This document shows positions 17,982 to 27,992 of a stretch of 64,000 nucleotides of DNA, piece after piece. Origin of the DNA: Paracoccus solventivorans (GTDB lineage: Bacteria > Pseudomonadota > Alphaproteobacteria > Rhodobacterales > Rhodobacteraceae); the NCBI RefSeq assembly GCF_900142875.1, contig NZ_FRCK01000002.1, positions 248,001 to 312,000 of the forward strand, given 5' to 3'. The position numbers and the translations under genes were made by a program. Each line of letters starts with the position of its first letter. Position 1 is the first letter of the stretch. The notes beneath the pieces are model-generated. The model saw only the letters and a program-made list of their open reading frames with translations. It did not search any database and had not been told where the DNA came from.

Positions 17982-19805
17982 TCAGGCGTCGACCACCGCC
18001 ACCTCGGCCTCGGCGCCATCGGTGAACTGCAGCCGCGCCAGCCGCGCGTAAAGCCCGCCCTGCGCCACCAGCTCGTCATGGGTGCCCTGCTGCACGATGC
18101 GGCCCTCGTCCAGCACCACGATGCGGTCGGCCTTTTTCACCGTCGCCAGCCGGTGCGCCACGATGATGGTGGTGCGCCCCTCGGCCACCGCGTCGATGGC
18201 GTCCTGCACCAGCCGCTCGGACTGCGCGTCCAGCGCGCTGGTGGCCTCGTCCAGCAGCAGGATCGGGGCGTCGCGCAGGATGGCGCGGGCGATGGCGATG
18301 CGCTGTTTCTGGCCGCCCGACAGCATCACCCCGCGCTCGCCCACCTGGGAATCATAGCCCTGCGGCAGCGACATCAGGAACTCATGCGCATTGGCGGCGC
18401 GGGCGGCGGCCTCGATCTCGGCATCCGTCGCCTCGGGGCGGCCGAAGCGGATATTCTCGCGTGCGGTGGTGGCAAAGATCACCGGGTCCTGCGGCACCAG
18501 CGCGATGGCGCGGCGGAAATCGCTGCGGGCCATGGCGCGCAGGTCGATGCCGTCGATGGCGACATGCCCCTCGGCCGGGTCCCAGAAGCGCTGGATCAAC
18601 TGCACCACCGTGGTCTTGCCCGAGCCCGAGGGCCCGACCAGCGCCACGGTCTCGCCGGGGCGGATGGTCAGCGTCACGTCGCGCAGGGCGGACACGTCGG
18701 GCCGCGTCGGGTAATGGAAGCTGACGCCGGCGAACTCGATCCCGCCGCGAGCCGGGCGCGGCAGCGCCACCGGGTGGGCGGGGTCGCGCAGGGCATCCTC
18801 GGTCGCCAGCAGCTCGCCCAGACGCTCGGTGGCGCCGGCGGCGCGCTGCAGCTCACCCCAGATCTCGGACAGCGCCCCGGCAGAACCGGCCACCAGCACC
18901 GCGTAGATGACGAACTGCACCAGCTCGCCCACGCTCATCGCGCCGGCGCGCACGTCGCGGGCGCCAATCCACAGCACGCCGACGACCCCGGCAAAGATCA
19001 GAAAGATCACCGCCGCGGTCATCAGCGCCCGGATGCGGATGCGCCGCTCGGCCGAGGCATAGGCGGCCTCGGTCACCCGGGCGAAGCCCTGCCGCGCGGG
19101 CTCTTCGGCGGTAAAGGCCTGCACGGTCTGCGCGGCCAGCAGATGCTCGGACGCAGCACCCGAGGAATTGGCGATCCAGTCCTGGTTTTCGCGCGACAGC
19201 ACCCGCAGCCGCCGCCCCAGCACGATGATCGGCACCAGCACCAGCGGCACCAGCAGCAGCAAAAGCCCGGTCAGCTTCAGCGAGGTGAACAGCAGCATCA
19301 CCATGCCGCCGATCACCACCACGGTCTGGCGCAGCGCCAGCGACACCGAGCTGCCGATCACCGACAGGATCAGCGTGGTGTCGGTGGTGATGCGGCTGAT
19401 GATCTCTCCGGTCATCACCCGCTCGTAGAACGCGGGCGACAGGCCGATCACCCGGTCGAAGACCGCGCGGCGGATGTCGGCCACCACCCGTTCGCCCAGC
19501 AGGGTGACCAGCGCGTAGCGCAGCGCCGTGCCCACCGCCAGCAGCGCGGCGATCGCCAGCGCCGCCAGGAAATACTGGTCCAGCAGCCCCGCGCCCTGAT
19601 CGAAGCCGTCCACGATCCGGCGCACCGCGACCGGCAGCACCAGGCTGACCGCGGCGGTCAGCAGCAGCGCCGCCAGCGCCGCCAGCAGCCGCAGCCGATA
19701 GGGCCGCATGAAGGGCCACAGCGCCTTCAGCGCGCCGATGCGCCTGGTGGTCGGGCGATCGACAAGGGTCGAGGGTGAGCGGGCCAATTCTGCCTCCCGG
19801 TTCAT
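17982..19805 (-). CDS. ABC transporter, fused permease–ATPase (multidrug/lipid exporter type)
   Basis: 607 residues from ATG 19805. Six membrane helices are in residues about 35–320, including the ERVMTGEIISRITTDTT coupling region. The nucleotide-binding domain has Walker A GPSGSGKT, the ABC signature LSGGQKQR, Walker B ILLLDEATSALD and the H-loop AHRLAT. It resembles MsbA/BmrA-like half-transporters that work as homodimers. The substrate cannot be read from the sequence. It stands alone between repeat-rich gaps. Confidence 0.93.
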   Translation of the reverse strand: MNREAELARSPSTLVDRPTTRRIGALKALWPFMRPYRLRLLAALAALLLTAAVSLVLPVAVRRIVDGFDQGAGLLDQYFLAALAIAALLAVGTALRYALVTLLGERVVADIRRAVFDRVIGLSPAFYERVMTGEIISRITTDTTLILSVIGSSVSLALRQTVVVIGGMVMLLFTSLKLTGLLLLLVPLVLVPIIVLGRRLRVLSRENQDWIANSSGAASEHLLAAQTVQAFTAEEPARQGFARVTEAAYASAERRIRIRALMTAAVIFLIFAGVVGVLWIGARDVRAGAMSVGELVQFVIYAVLVAGSAGALSEIWGELQRAAGATERLGELLATEDALRDPAHPVALPRPARGGIEFAGVSFHYPTRPDVSALRDVTLTIRPGETVALVGPSGSGKTTVVQLIQRFWDPAEGHVAIDGIDLRAMARSDFRRAIALVPQDPVIFATTARENIRFGRPEATDAEIEAAARAANAHEFLMSLPQGYDSQVGERGVMLSGGQKQRIAIARAILRDAPILLLDEATSALDAQSERLVQDAIDAVAEGRTTIIVAHRLATVKKADRIVVLDEGRIVQQGTHDELVAQGGLYARLARLQFTDGAEAEVAVVDA

Positions 19806-20141
19806 GGGACTGGCCCCGTTTAGGCGCGGGGGGGCCGCAGGGCAACCCGTGCCCCCGCGGCCCACGCCCGCCACCAGCCGGCGCAGCGCCCACGCCCCCC
19901 GGACCGGCCCCCCGCCGCCCGCCCCATCGCGACCGCGCAAACCCTGCCGAAACCCCGAAGCTCACGCCTGCCCGGCTGCTTTCATCTTGCCGAAAATATC
20001 CCGGGGCTTCCGAGCGCCCGGAATAGACGGCGGATCAGAAAACAGCCCCCGAGGCGGAGGGGGCGGTGGTTCTTCATCATCCAAATATCCCGGGGGTGCG
20101 GGGGCTGGCCCCCGCTCCGGCGGCGACGCAAAGCCAGCGGC
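19806..20141. repeat. Intergenic gap with two forward repeat copies
   Basis: No gene is seen. The first copy, from TTTCATCTTGCCGAAAATAT at 19980, continues CCCGGGGCTTCCGAGCGCCC and then GGCGGATCAGAAAACAGCC. The second, near 20083, has AAATATCCCGGGGGTGCGGG with the perfect hairpin GCGGGGGC-TG-GCCCCCGC (20098–20115). Both lie downstream of the minus-strand DUF1761 gene. Confidence 0.8.
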
Positions 20142-20534
20142 TCAGACCGCCCCCATCACCGCGCCGATGGCGGCGCAGGCGGCGACCGCGAAACCGGCGT
20201 CGATCAGCGTGGTGAGCATGGGCCGCGAGGCGTGGGTGTTCTCGATCACCAGCCAGGGCGAGACCAGCGCCGCGCCGATCAGCGCCCCCCAGCCGGCGCC
20301 GGTCACCATCCCGTCGATGCCGGCGCGCAGGAACAGCACCCGGATCATCGCCGACACCGCGACCAGCCCGACCCCGGCCAGCAGATAGGGGGTGACCGGG
20401 CGGTCGCGCGGGTCGCCGATATTGCGCACCTGCAGGGCCGAGGCGCTGGCATAGACCCCATCCGCCAGCCGATAGATGATGGCGCCGATCACCCAGGCGA
20501 GGATCGCGGCGGCGATCACGATCATCAGCTCCAT
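20142..20534 (-). CDS. DUF1761 family membrane protein
   Basis: 130 residues, four predicted membrane helices (MELMIVIAAAILAWVIGAII; VTPYLLAGVGLVAVSAMIRV; GWGALIGAALVSPWLVI; TLIDAGFAVAACAAIGAVMG). The layout and the LIDAGF–GAVMG end fit DUF1761, of unknown function. It is the last gene of the tsaD–gpsA–yciI–EVE cluster, 3 bases after the EVE gene stop. Confidence 0.75.
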   Translation of the reverse strand: MELMIVIAAAILAWVIGAIIYRLADGVYASASALQVRNIGDPRDRPVTPYLLAGVGLVAVSAMIRVLFLRAGIDGMVTGAGWGALIGAALVSPWLVIENTHASRPMLTTLIDAGFAVAACAAIGAVMGAV

Positions 20535-20537
20535 CCG

Positions 20538-20966
20538 CTACTCCCCACCCTGCGCGTCGCGGGACAGGCGCAGCACCGCGTCCCATTCGTCCTGCGTGAC
20601 CGGCTGCACCGACAGCCGCGAATGCGTCACCAGCATCATGGCGGCGAATTGCGGGTCGGTCTTGATCGTGGCCAGCGGCACCGGCCGCGCCAGCTTTTCC
20701 ACCGCGCGCACGTCCACGCATTCCCATTTCGGGTCGTCGGCGGTCGAATCCGGGTGCGCCTCGGCGATCACCTCGACGATGCCGACGATCTCCTTGCCGA
20801 TGTTGGAGTGATAGAAGAACCCGCGGTCGCCCAGCCGCATCTCGCGCATGAAGTTGCGGGCCTGGTAGCTGCGCACCCCGTCCCATTCCTCGCCGGCGGC
20901 GCCTTTCGCGACCAGATGATCCCAGGAAAACACGTCCGGCTCGGACTTGAACAGCCAGAGCCTCAT
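20538..20966 (-). CDS. EVE domain protein (modified-nucleotide reader type)
   Basis: 142 residues beginning [18 protein letters not shown], the hallmark of the EVE/THYN1 family, with YQARNFMREM and FFYHSN. EVE domains relate to PUA/YTH folds and bind modified bases in nucleic acid. The start ATG 20966 overlaps the yciI stop (ATGA). The position behind tsaD and gpsA is frequent in alphaproteobacteria. The in vivo target is unknown. Confidence 0.92.
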   Translation of the reverse strand: MRLWLFKSEPDVFSWDHLVAKGAAGEEWDGVRSYQARNFMREMRLGDRGFFYHSNIGKEIVGIVEVIAEAHPDSTADDPKWECVDVRAVEKLARPVPLATIKTDPQFAAMMLVTHSRLSVQPVTQDEWDAVLRLSRDAQGGE

Positions 20967-21238
20967 CCGATCGCCTTCTTCCACTCGGTCACCTCGACCG
21001 CGGCGAATACATCCGCCGCCGCATAGGGGTCGGTCGCGACCCAGGCTTTCGCCGCCGCCAGATCCTCCGCCTCGATCACCACCAGCGAGCCGACGGGGGC
21101 GCCGTCCTCGATCAGCGGCCCGGCGAACTGCACGCCGCCATGGGCGGCCAGCCAGTCCAGATGCGCGGGGCGGGTGGCGGCGCGGGTCTCGACACGGCCG
21201 GGCTTGTCCCGGCAGATCACGGCATAAAGCGGCATCAT
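20963..21238 (-). CDS. YciI family protein
   Basis: 91 residues with the YciI-like dimeric ferredoxin fold: [23 protein letters not shown] with the conserved His, AGPLIEDG and the DPYAAADVF motif. The catalytic role of most YciI proteins is unknown. It overlaps gpsA upstream and the EVE gene downstream by ATGA junctions. The start may be ATG 21238 or the next codon, ATG 21235. Confidence 0.9.
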   Translation of the reverse strand: MMPLYAVICRDKPGRVETRAATRPAHLDWLAAHGGVQFAGPLIEDGAPVGSLVVIEAEDLAAAKAWVATDPYAAADVFAAVEVTEWKKAIG

Positions 21239-22173
21239 TCCTCCTTGAGCGGACGTGCGAGCAAAAGTCGCATTGCCTTTTTAACGTCAACCTGCCCAGC
21301 GGCAAGCCCGGCAATCAGGGTCGAGATCGGCATCTCGACCGATTCGGCGGCGGCGATGGCGGCGACGGCGCGGGCGGTGGCGGCGCCCTCGACCGTGATT
21401 GCGGGGTCGAAACCCTCGCCCCGCCCCAGCGCCAGCCCATAGCGGAAGTTGCGCGAGCCCTCGGATGTCGCGGTCAGCACCAGATCGCCCAGGCCCGAAA
21501 GCCCGGTCAGCGTGTCGGCCTCGGCCCCGCGATGGACGGCGAAGCGGGTCATTTCCGCAAATCCGCGGCTAATGATGGCGGCACGGGCGGAATCGCCCAG
21601 ACCCGCGCCGATGGCGACGCCCGCGGCGATGGCGATCACGTTCTTCAGCGCGCCGCCCAGTTCCGCCCCGGTCACGTCGGTGGTGCGGTAAAGCCGCAGC
21701 ACCGCGGTCGACAGCGCATGTTGCAGCCGGTGCCCTACCGCCGCGTCGGCGCAGGCCAGCGTCAGCGCCGTCGGCAGGCCGCGGGCGATATCGGCGGCAA
21801 AGCTGGGGCCGGTCAGCACCGCCACCACCGCCGCCGGGCAGGCCGAGCTCATCATCCGCGCTGGCGACTGCCCGCTGGCCAGGTCGATGCCCTTGGCGCA
21901 GCTGACCAGCGCGCGCCCGTCCAGATGCGCGGCATGTGCGGCCAGAAACCCCGACAGCGCCTGCGCCGGCACCGCCAGCAGCAGGATCTCGGCCGCGGGC
22001 AGCGTCTCGGTCACCGTCACCGCGTCCGGCAGCCTCACCCCGGGCAGAGCCGGGTTTTCGCCGCTCCAGCCGATGCGGCGACCCCAGAGCGTGACCGGCC
22101 CGTTCGCCGACAGCGCCACCGCCAGCGCAGTGCCGAATGCGCCCGCGCCCAGGATCGCGATGTTCCCGCTCAT
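21235..22173 (-). CDS. gpsA: Glycerol-3-phosphate dehydrogenase [NAD(P)+]
   Basis: 312 residues. It reduces dihydroxyacetone phosphate to sn-glycerol 3-phosphate for phospholipids. Rossmann motif [12 protein letters not shown] is at residues 6–17, then [23 protein letters not shown], the catalytic Lys in [15 protein letters not shown], and [14 protein letters not shown]. The start is ATG 22173 inside the tsaD stop (ATGA). A 920-codon open frame over this region is mere read-through. Confidence 0.96.
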   Translation of the reverse strand: MSGNIAILGAGAFGTALAVALSANGPVTLWGRRIGWSGENPALPGVRLPDAVTVTETLPAAEILLLAVPAQALSGFLAAHAAHLDGRALVSCAKGIDLASGQSPARMMSSACPAAVVAVLTGPSFAADIARGLPTALTLACADAAVGHRLQHALSTAVLRLYRTTDVTGAELGGALKNVIAIAAGVAIGAGLGDSARAAIISRGFAEMTRFAVHRGAEADTLTGLSGLGDLVLTATSEGSRNFRYGLALGRGEGFDPAITVEGAATARAVAAIAAAESVEMPISTLIAGLAAGQVDVKKAMRLLLARPLKEE

Positions 22174-23234
22174 GCCTTTGCCCCCCGCTTGCCGGCGCCC
22201 AGCATCGGGGCGGCGCGTTCGTCCAGCGGCCAGCGCGGCCGCGCGGCCAGATCCATGCCGTCGCGGTGGCCCAGGCGAAAGCGCTCGATCCCCGCCCAGG
22301 CGATCATCGCGGCGTTGTCGGTGCACAGCGCCAGCGGCGGCGCGACAAAGCGCACGCCCTCTGCCTCGGCCACCTGTTCCAGCGCCGCGCGGATGGCGCG
22401 ATTCGCGGCGACGCCGCCGGCGACGGCCAGCACCGGCACCGCGGCCAGCGCCAGCGCGCGGCGGGTCTTTTCGGCCAGCACCTCGGCCACCGCCTGCTGG
22501 AACCCGGCGCAGATATCGGCGCGCATGCCCTGGCGCAGCCCGCCGTCCGCCGCCACCGCCTGATCGCGCAGCCGCAGCACCGCGGTCTTCAGTCCCGAAA
22601 AGCTCAGGTCGCAGCCCGGGCGGTCCAGCAGCGGCCGGGGCAGCGCCACCGCGGCGGGATCGCCGCGCGCGGCCTCGGCTTCCACCGCCGGGCCGCCGGG
22701 CTGGGGCAGGCCCAAAAGCTTGGCCACCTTGTCGAAGGCTTCTCCGGGGGCGTCGTCGATGGTGCCGCCCAGCCGGGTGAAGTCCTCGGGCCCGCGGACC
22801 AGCAGGAACTGGCAATGCCCGCCCGAGACCAGCAGCATCAGATAGGGAAAGCCGATGCCGTCGGTCAGCCGCGGGGTCAGCGCATGCCCGGCCAGGTGGT
22901 TCACGCCGACCAGCGGCAGCCCGGTCCCGGCCGCCAGCCCCTTGGCCAGCATCACCCCGGCCATCACCCCGCCGATCAGCCCCGGCCCCGCCGTCACCGC
23001 AATCGCATCCAGGTCGCGCAGGGTGACGCCGGCCTGCGCCAGCGCGGCCTCGACACAGTGATCCAGCCGCTCGGCATGGGCGCGGGCGGCGATTTCCGGC
23101 ACCACGCCGCCGAAATCCGCGTGCAGCGCCGCCTGCCCCGCCACGACCGAGGACAGCACCCGCCGGTCCCCGGTCACGACAGCGGCGGCGGTGTCGTCGC
23201 AACTGCTCTCGATCCCAAGCACGGTCAGGGTCAT
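22170..23234 (-). CDS. tsaD: tRNA N6-threonylcarbamoyladenosine (t6A37) transferase subunit
   Basis: 354 residues. It transfers the threonylcarbamoyl group to A37 of ANN-decoding tRNAs together with TsaB/E. Seen: [14 protein letters not shown], the metal-binding [39 protein letters not shown] and [11 protein letters not shown], and [12 protein letters not shown] near the end. The start is ATG 23234. First gene of the overlapped cluster and divergent from hemD with a 61-base gap that must hold both promoters. Confidence 0.96.
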   Translation of the reverse strand: MTLTVLGIESSCDDTAAAVVTGDRRVLSSVVAGQAALHADFGGVVPEIAARAHAERLDHCVEAALAQAGVTLRDLDAIAVTAGPGLIGGVMAGVMLAKGLAAGTGLPLVGVNHLAGHALTPRLTDGIGFPYLMLLVSGGHCQFLLVRGPEDFTRLGGTIDDAPGEAFDKVAKLLGLPQPGGPAVEAEAARGDPAAVALPRPLLDRPGCDLSFSGLKTAVLRLRDQAVAADGGLRQGMRADICAGFQQAVAEVLAEKTRRALALAAVPVLAVAGGVAANRAIRAALEQVAEAEGVRFVAPPLALCTDNAAMIAWAGIERFRLGHRDGMDLAARPRWPLDERAAPMLGAGKRGAKA

Positions 23235-23295
23235 GGTTGTATTCACGGGTCTGCTGCGGCTTATCGGGGGGTAACACCGGTTGCGAGGAAACGCC

Positions 23296-24033
23296 ATGCA
23301 AGAGCCAGCGCCCGATTTTGCCCCCCCTGAATCTGTCCCCGTGGTGCTGCTGATCCGTCCGCAAGAGGCGGCCGAGCGCTTTGCCGCAAGGATCGCGCCC
23401 ATGGGGCTGCGCGCGCTGATCTCGCCGATGCTGCGGATCGTGCCGGTTCCCCATGACGCGGCGGCGTTGCAGGCGGCGCAGGGGCTGGTGTTCACCTCGG
23501 AAAACGGTGTGCGCTTTGCCGGGCCGGGGCGGGGGCGGCCGGCGTGGTGCGTGGGGCCGAGGACGGCCAAGGTCGCCGCCGCCGCAGGTTACGACGCCAT
23601 CACCGGCCCGGGGGATGCGGCGCGGCTGATCCCGCTGATTTCCGACCTCGGGCCCGGCTGGCTGCACGCGCATGGCACCCATCTGGCGGCAAGGCTGCCG
23701 GTGCCGGGGGTGGTGGTCTACGACCAGCAGGCGCTGCCGCTGTCGGCGCCGGCACAGGCGCTGCTGCGCGGGCGCGGGCCGGTGATCCTGCCGCTGTTTT
23801 CGCCCCGCTCGGCGCGGCTGGCGGCGCAGGCGCTGGCGCCGCTGGCCGCCGAGGGGCCGTTGGCGCCGCTGTGGCTGATCGCCATCAGCGAGGCCGCACG
23901 CAAGGCGTGGCAGTCGCACTGGCCCCACCCGCCGCTGCCCGCGGTGGTGACCGACACCCCCGACGCCGAAGGGGTGCTGCGCGCGCTTTCCCCGCAAGAG
24001 CGCGGGGAACGCAGCGACATCGCGGCGGGTTGA
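23296..24033 (+). CDS. hemD: Uroporphyrinogen-III synthase
   Basis: 245 residues, poorly conserved as usual for HemD, but with [43 protein letters not shown], and [14 protein letters not shown]. It closes hydroxymethylbilane to uroporphyrinogen III in haem and cobalamin synthesis. The start ATG 23296 follows GAGGAAA. The following mic60-like and hemY genes match the conserved alphaproteobacterial order; hemC is not in this window next to it. Confidence 0.85.
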   Translation: MQEPAPDFAPPESVPVVLLIRPQEAAERFAARIAPMGLRALISPMLRIVPVPHDAAALQAAQGLVFTSENGVRFAGPGRGRPAWCVGPRTAKVAAAAGYDAITGPGDAARLIPLISDLGPGWLHAHGTHLAARLPVPGVVVYDQQALPLSAPAQALLRGRGPVILPLFSPRSARLAAQALAPLAAEGPLAPLWLIAISEAARKAWQSHWPHPPLPAVVTDTPDAEGVLRALSPQERGERSDIAAG

Positions 24034-24167
24034 GCAGTTCCCCCGGCCCGTCTAGGTTTGGCGCGATCGCGCCGCCTGCGGCGCCATCCAGACCAAGGTT
24101 TTCGACCGTTCCGCGGGCCGGCCCAGCCCCCGGATTGCGCCCCTCGACTGCAAGGACTCGCCGCGCC

Positions 24168-26120
24168 ATGACCAAACGCCCCGATGCCGCCCCGCCCAAG
24201 GGCTCCTCGAAAACCGCCCCGGAAACGCCTGCAAAGCCGGCGGCACAGGCGGCCGCGCCGGGCACGCTGGTCCCCTCGCACGGGATCGGGGACGGACGGG
24301 CGGGCGCCGCGCCCCCCCGCGATCCGGCCCCGGCAATCGAATCGACACTGGTCGGGACGGGCGGCAAATTGCCCCCGATGAGCCCGCGCCCCGCCGCATC
24401 CGGGGCCGAGAACCGGGGTGCGCCGCTGCGACTTGAAGCCGCGGCCGGCGGGGCGGGCGAAGCCGCTCACGGCGCGACCGAGGCCGGCAAGGACAAGCCC
24501 GGCGCGAAAGGGATCACCGAGGACGGGACGGCGGCCAAGGCGGGCAAGGCCGTGGCGGGCGCCGGACTGCCGCGCCCGGGCGCGCCCGCCGCAGGGGCCG
24601 CGGCCGAGACGCGGGCCGCGACCGCAACTGCTGCGCCGACTCAGGCAGCCGCATCCGTTGCGCCGCCCGCCTCCTCTTCGGCAGCCTCCACTGGCCGCAT
24701 TGCAGCCGCTGTGCCACCGGCCTCCTCTGAAGCCGCCACGGCCCGCGCCGCCTCCGCCCCCATCCCCGCCGCAGCACCCCCCGCCGCCCCGCCCCCGCGG
24801 CGCGGCGGATTTGCGCCGATGGTGCTCGGCGGCATCGTCGCCGCGGGACTGGGTGCCGGGGCAGCGTGGGTCGCCATCCCGCGCCTGCCCGCCGCCTGGC
24901 AGCCCGTGGCCAGCACCCCGGCGCCCGACCCCGCCGCCCTGGCCGACGCCGCCCGCGAGGCCGGGGCCGAGGCTGCGCGCACCGAACTGGCCCGCGCCGG
25001 CACCGAGATCGAATCGCGTGCCGTCGAGGCCGCGCGCGAGGCTGCTGCCGCAGCCGCCACCTCTGCCGCCGACGCCAGCCTCGCGCAGGGGCTGGCGCAG
25101 GGGGACGCGCTGCTGGAACAGGCGCGGCAGGCCGGGGCCGAGGCTGCCACCAAGCTGCTGGCCGAGGCGCCCGCGGGCGCCAACGGCGAGGCCGACCCTT
25201 CGGTGCAGGCCGCGCTGGCCGCGCAGGCGCAGCAGCTGGCCGCGCTGGACAAGGCGCTGAACGACGCGCTGGCGGAACTGCGTGCCGCACCCGCCACGGA
25301 TGCCGGGGCCGCGCCCGCGGCCGAACTCGCCCCCCGGATCGAGGCGCTGGAACGGCAGCTTGCCACGCTGGCCGAACGCCCCGCCGTCGACCCCGAGGCG
25401 CTGGCGCAGTTGCGCGCCGATGCCGAATCCGCCACCGCCCGCATCCTGGAAGCCGCCGAGCAGGCGCAGGCGCAGCTCGCACAGGCCGAATCGCGCGCAG
25501 GCGAGCTTGCCGCCGCCGCGGACGAGGCCGCCCGCCGCGCCCGCACCGCCAGCGCCGCCGTCGCCCTGTCCGAGGCGCTGCAGACCGGCGCCCCCCGCCA
25601 GCAGGCGCTGAGCGCGCTGGCCGAGGCCGGGGTCGAGCCCTCGCCCGCCCTGACCGGCGAGCTGCCGACGCTCGAGGCGCTGGCCGAAGGGTTCGCCCCC
25701 GCCGCCCGCGCCGCGCTGCGCGACGCCCGCGCGGCCGAGCCCGCGCAGGGCACCGGCAGCGTCATCGGCAATTTCCTGCGCGCCCAGACCGGCGCCCGCT
25801 CGGTCGCCCCGCGCGAGGGCGCGGACGCCGATGCGGTGCTGTCGCGCGCGGGCGATGCGGTGCAGCGCGGCGCCATCGCCGCGGCGCTGGACGAGCTTTC
25901 AGCCCTGCCCGAACCCGCCCGCCCGGCCATGGCCGACTGGACCGCGCAGGCGCAGGCCTATGTCGCCGCCCAGGCGGCGCTTGGCGCGCTGGTCGCGCCC
26001 GGCGAGGCCGCGCCACCGGCGGCCCCCGCCCCCGACGCATCCGCACCGGCGCCCGCCCCGGGCCAGTCGCCGCCCGCCGGAACCGCTGCCGCCCCCTCTG
26101 CTGCCGCCCCATCCAACTGA
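24168..26120 (+). CDS. Mitofilin/Mic60-like inner-membrane protein
   Basis: 650 residues. A long Ala/Pro-rich low-complexity cytoplasmic region (1–215) is followed by one membrane helix at about 217–240 (APMVLGGIVAAGLGAGAAWV), a long coiled coil (about 250–500) and a C-terminal mitofilin-like helical domain (AALDELSALPEPARPAMADW). The gene lies between hemD and hemY, the documented place of alphaproteobacterial Mic60, the ancestor of the mitochondrial cristae organiser. The likely role is shaping intracytoplasmic or inner membrane. The start is ATG 24168 with CAAGGAC upstream. Confidence 0.85.
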   Translation: MTKRPDAAPPKGSSKTAPETPAKPAAQAAAPGTLVPSHGIGDGRAGAAPPRDPAPAIESTLVGTGGKLPPMSPRPAASGAENRGAPLRLEAAAGGAGEAAHGATEAGKDKPGAKGITEDGTAAKAGKAVAGAGLPRPGAPAAGAAAETRAATATAAPTQAAASVAPPASSSAASTGRIAAAVPPASSEAATARAASAPIPAAAPPAAPPPRRGGFAPMVLGGIVAAGLGAGAAWVAIPRLPAAWQPVASTPAPDPAALADAAREAGAEAARTELARAGTEIESRAVEAAREAAAAAATSAADASLAQGLAQGDALLEQARQAGAEAATKLLAEAPAGANGEADPSVQAALAAQAQQLAALDKALNDALAELRAAPATDAGAAPAAELAPRIEALERQLATLAERPAVDPEALAQLRADAESATARILEAAEQAQAQLAQAESRAGELAAAADEAARRARTASAAVALSEALQTGAPRQQALSALAEAGVEPSPALTGELPTLEALAEGFAPAARAALRDARAAEPAQGTGSVIGNFLRAQTGARSVAPREGADADAVLSRAGDAVQRGAIAAALDELSALPEPARPAMADWTAQAQAYVAAQAALGALVAPGEAAPPAAPAPDASAPAPAPGQSPPAGTAAAPSAAAPSN

Positions 26121-26132
26121 GGTCCTCCGAAG

Positions 26133-27947
26133 ATGCTGCTCACGCTTCTCAAGGTCACGTTCTTCTTCGGCGTCGTTCTGGCGGCGGCACTGGGGGCGGT
26201 CTATCTGGCCGAACACGGCGCGCCGCTAATCATCCAGTTCAACGGGATGGAATACACGCTGGGCCCGATGCAGGCGGCGGTGGCGGCGATCCTGGCGCTG
26301 TTCCTGGCGTGGCTGGCGGTGCAGGCGCTGCGCATCCTCTGGGCCTTCCTGCGCTTCCTGGCCGGGGACCGCACCGCCATCGACCGCTATTTCGACCGCT
26401 CGCGCGAGCGCAAGGGCTACCGGGCGCTGGCCGAGGGGATGCTGGCCGTCGCCTCGGGCGAGGGGCGGGCGGCACAGGCCCATGCCCAGAAGGCCGCGAA
26501 ATACCTGGACCAGCCGCATCTGACCAACCTGCTGGCCGCGCAGGCGGCCGAGACCGCGGGCGACGCCAGACATGCCGAGCAGGTCTATCGCACCATGCTG
26601 ACCGACCAGCGCACCCGCTTCGTCGGCATCCGCGGGCTGATGCAGCAGCGGCTGGCGATGGGCGACACCGCCACCGCGCTGCGGCTGGCCGAAAAGGCTT
26701 ACGCGCTGAAGCCCGCCCATACCGGGATGCAGGACGCGCTGCTGGACCTGCAGACCCGCGCCCATGACTGGAAGGGCGCGCGCACCACGCTCAAGGACAA
26801 GCGCCGCCACGGGCTCTTGCCCAAGGACGTGGCGATCCGCCGCGACGCGGTGCTGGCGCTGCAAGAGGCGTCCGAGGTGCTGGCGCAGGGCAATTCGATC
26901 AGCGCGCGCGAGGCCGCGATCAGCGCCAACCGCGCCTCGCCCGACCTGGTGCCGGCCGCGGTGCTGGCCGCGCGCAGCTACCTGGCGCAGAAGGACCCGC
27001 GCAACGCCGCGCGGCTGCTGCAAAAGACCTGGGCGGTGCAGCCCCACCCCTCGCTCGCCGCCGCCTATGCCGAGATCGAGCCGGACGAGACCCCGGCCCA
27101 GCGGCTGCGCCGCTTCGGCGAGCTGATCCGCCAGAACCCCGACCACGAGGAATCGCGGCTGCTGCAGGCCGAGCTGGCGCTGGCGGCCGAGGATTTCCCC
27201 GCCGCCCGCCGCGCCCTTGGCGACCTGGCCGAGACGCACCCGACCGTGCGCTCGATCGCGATCATGGCGGCGGTGGAACGCGGCTCGGGCGCCGACGACA
27301 GCGTGGTGCGGGCGTGGCTGGCGCGCGCGATGAACGCCAGCCGCGGCCCGCAATGGGTCTGCGAGAACTGCCACAACATCATGTCGGAATGGTCGCCGGT
27401 CTGCGACAGCTGCCACGGCTTCGACACGCTGAGCTGGCGCGAGCCGCCGGTCGCCGGCCGTATGGCCACCGCCGGCAACGGCGTCGAGATGCTGCCGCTG
27501 ATCATCGGCCGCCCGGCCGAGGCGGGGGCGAGCGCGCCAGCCGCGGACACCGCCCGCCCGGAAACCCCGGCGCTGCGCCCCGTCCCCGCGACCGAGCCGC
27601 CCCCGCAGCCCCCGGCTCCCGAGAAGGTGGCGGCCGAGGTGCCGGTGGTCCGCCCCGGCTACATCCCGCGCGAATCGGACTATGCGCCCTCGGTCACGCT
27701 GACCCACCGCGAGGCGCCCGCCCCGGCCGCGCCGAAAGCGGCAGCCGCGATCACCCCGCCCGGCGACGGCATCGACGCGATTACTGGGGCCCGCCCAACG
27801 GTCAGCGGGACGGAGCCCCCCGCCCCGGCCGCCGCATCCTCCGCAGCCCCGGCCACAGCGCCCGCCCCCACGGCAGGCGACCCGCCGGTGCGCCCCGACG
27901 TGGAACCGCCCGAGCAGGCCGCCGCCGCAACCGCGGAATCGCGCTGA
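26133..27947 (+). CDS. hemY: HemY N-terminal domain TPR membrane protein
   Basis: 604 residues. Two N-terminal helices (about 2–25 and 46–67) flank the HemY_N segment with FLRFLAGDRTAIDRYFDRSRE, then TPR repeats to about residue 395. A zinc-ribbon-like pair CENCHNIMSEWSPVCDSCHG (Cys at about 409–429) is followed by a Pro/Ala-rich tail of about 150 residues. HemY of this type is a TPR protein linked to haem synthesis, not the protoporphyrinogen oxidase of the same name. It starts 12 bases after the Mic60-like gene. Confidence 0.9.
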   Translation: MLLTLLKVTFFFGVVLAAALGAVYLAEHGAPLIIQFNGMEYTLGPMQAAVAAILALFLAWLAVQALRILWAFLRFLAGDRTAIDRYFDRSRERKGYRALAEGMLAVASGEGRAAQAHAQKAAKYLDQPHLTNLLAAQAAETAGDARHAEQVYRTMLTDQRTRFVGIRGLMQQRLAMGDTATALRLAEKAYALKPAHTGMQDALLDLQTRAHDWKGARTTLKDKRRHGLLPKDVAIRRDAVLALQEASEVLAQGNSISAREAAISANRASPDLVPAAVLAARSYLAQKDPRNAARLLQKTWAVQPHPSLAAAYAEIEPDETPAQRLRRFGELIRQNPDHEESRLLQAELALAAEDFPAARRALGDLAETHPTVRSIAIMAAVERGSGADDSVVRAWLARAMNASRGPQWVCENCHNIMSEWSPVCDSCHGFDTLSWREPPVAGRMATAGNGVEMLPLIIGRPAEAGASAPAADTARPETPALRPVPATEPPPQPPAPEKVAAEVPVVRPGYIPRESDYAPSVTLTHREAPAPAAPKAAAAITPPGDGIDAITGARPTVSGTEPPAPAAASSAAPATAPAPTAGDPPVRPDVEPPEQAAAATAESR

Positions 27948-27992
27948 CCCCCTTTCCCTGCCCGCGCGAAGGTGCTAACTCGCGCGGGTCAG

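Noticed and set aside
17919-19778. 619-codon plus frame antisense to the ABC exporter
   Set aside because: Composed of Arg/Gln/His/Gly runs typical of the antisense frame of GC-rich genes; no domain.
22174-23997. 920-codon minus frame continuing upstream of gpsA
   Set aside because: It overlaps tsaD and hemD in another frame; gpsA has a good start overlapping the tsaD stop.
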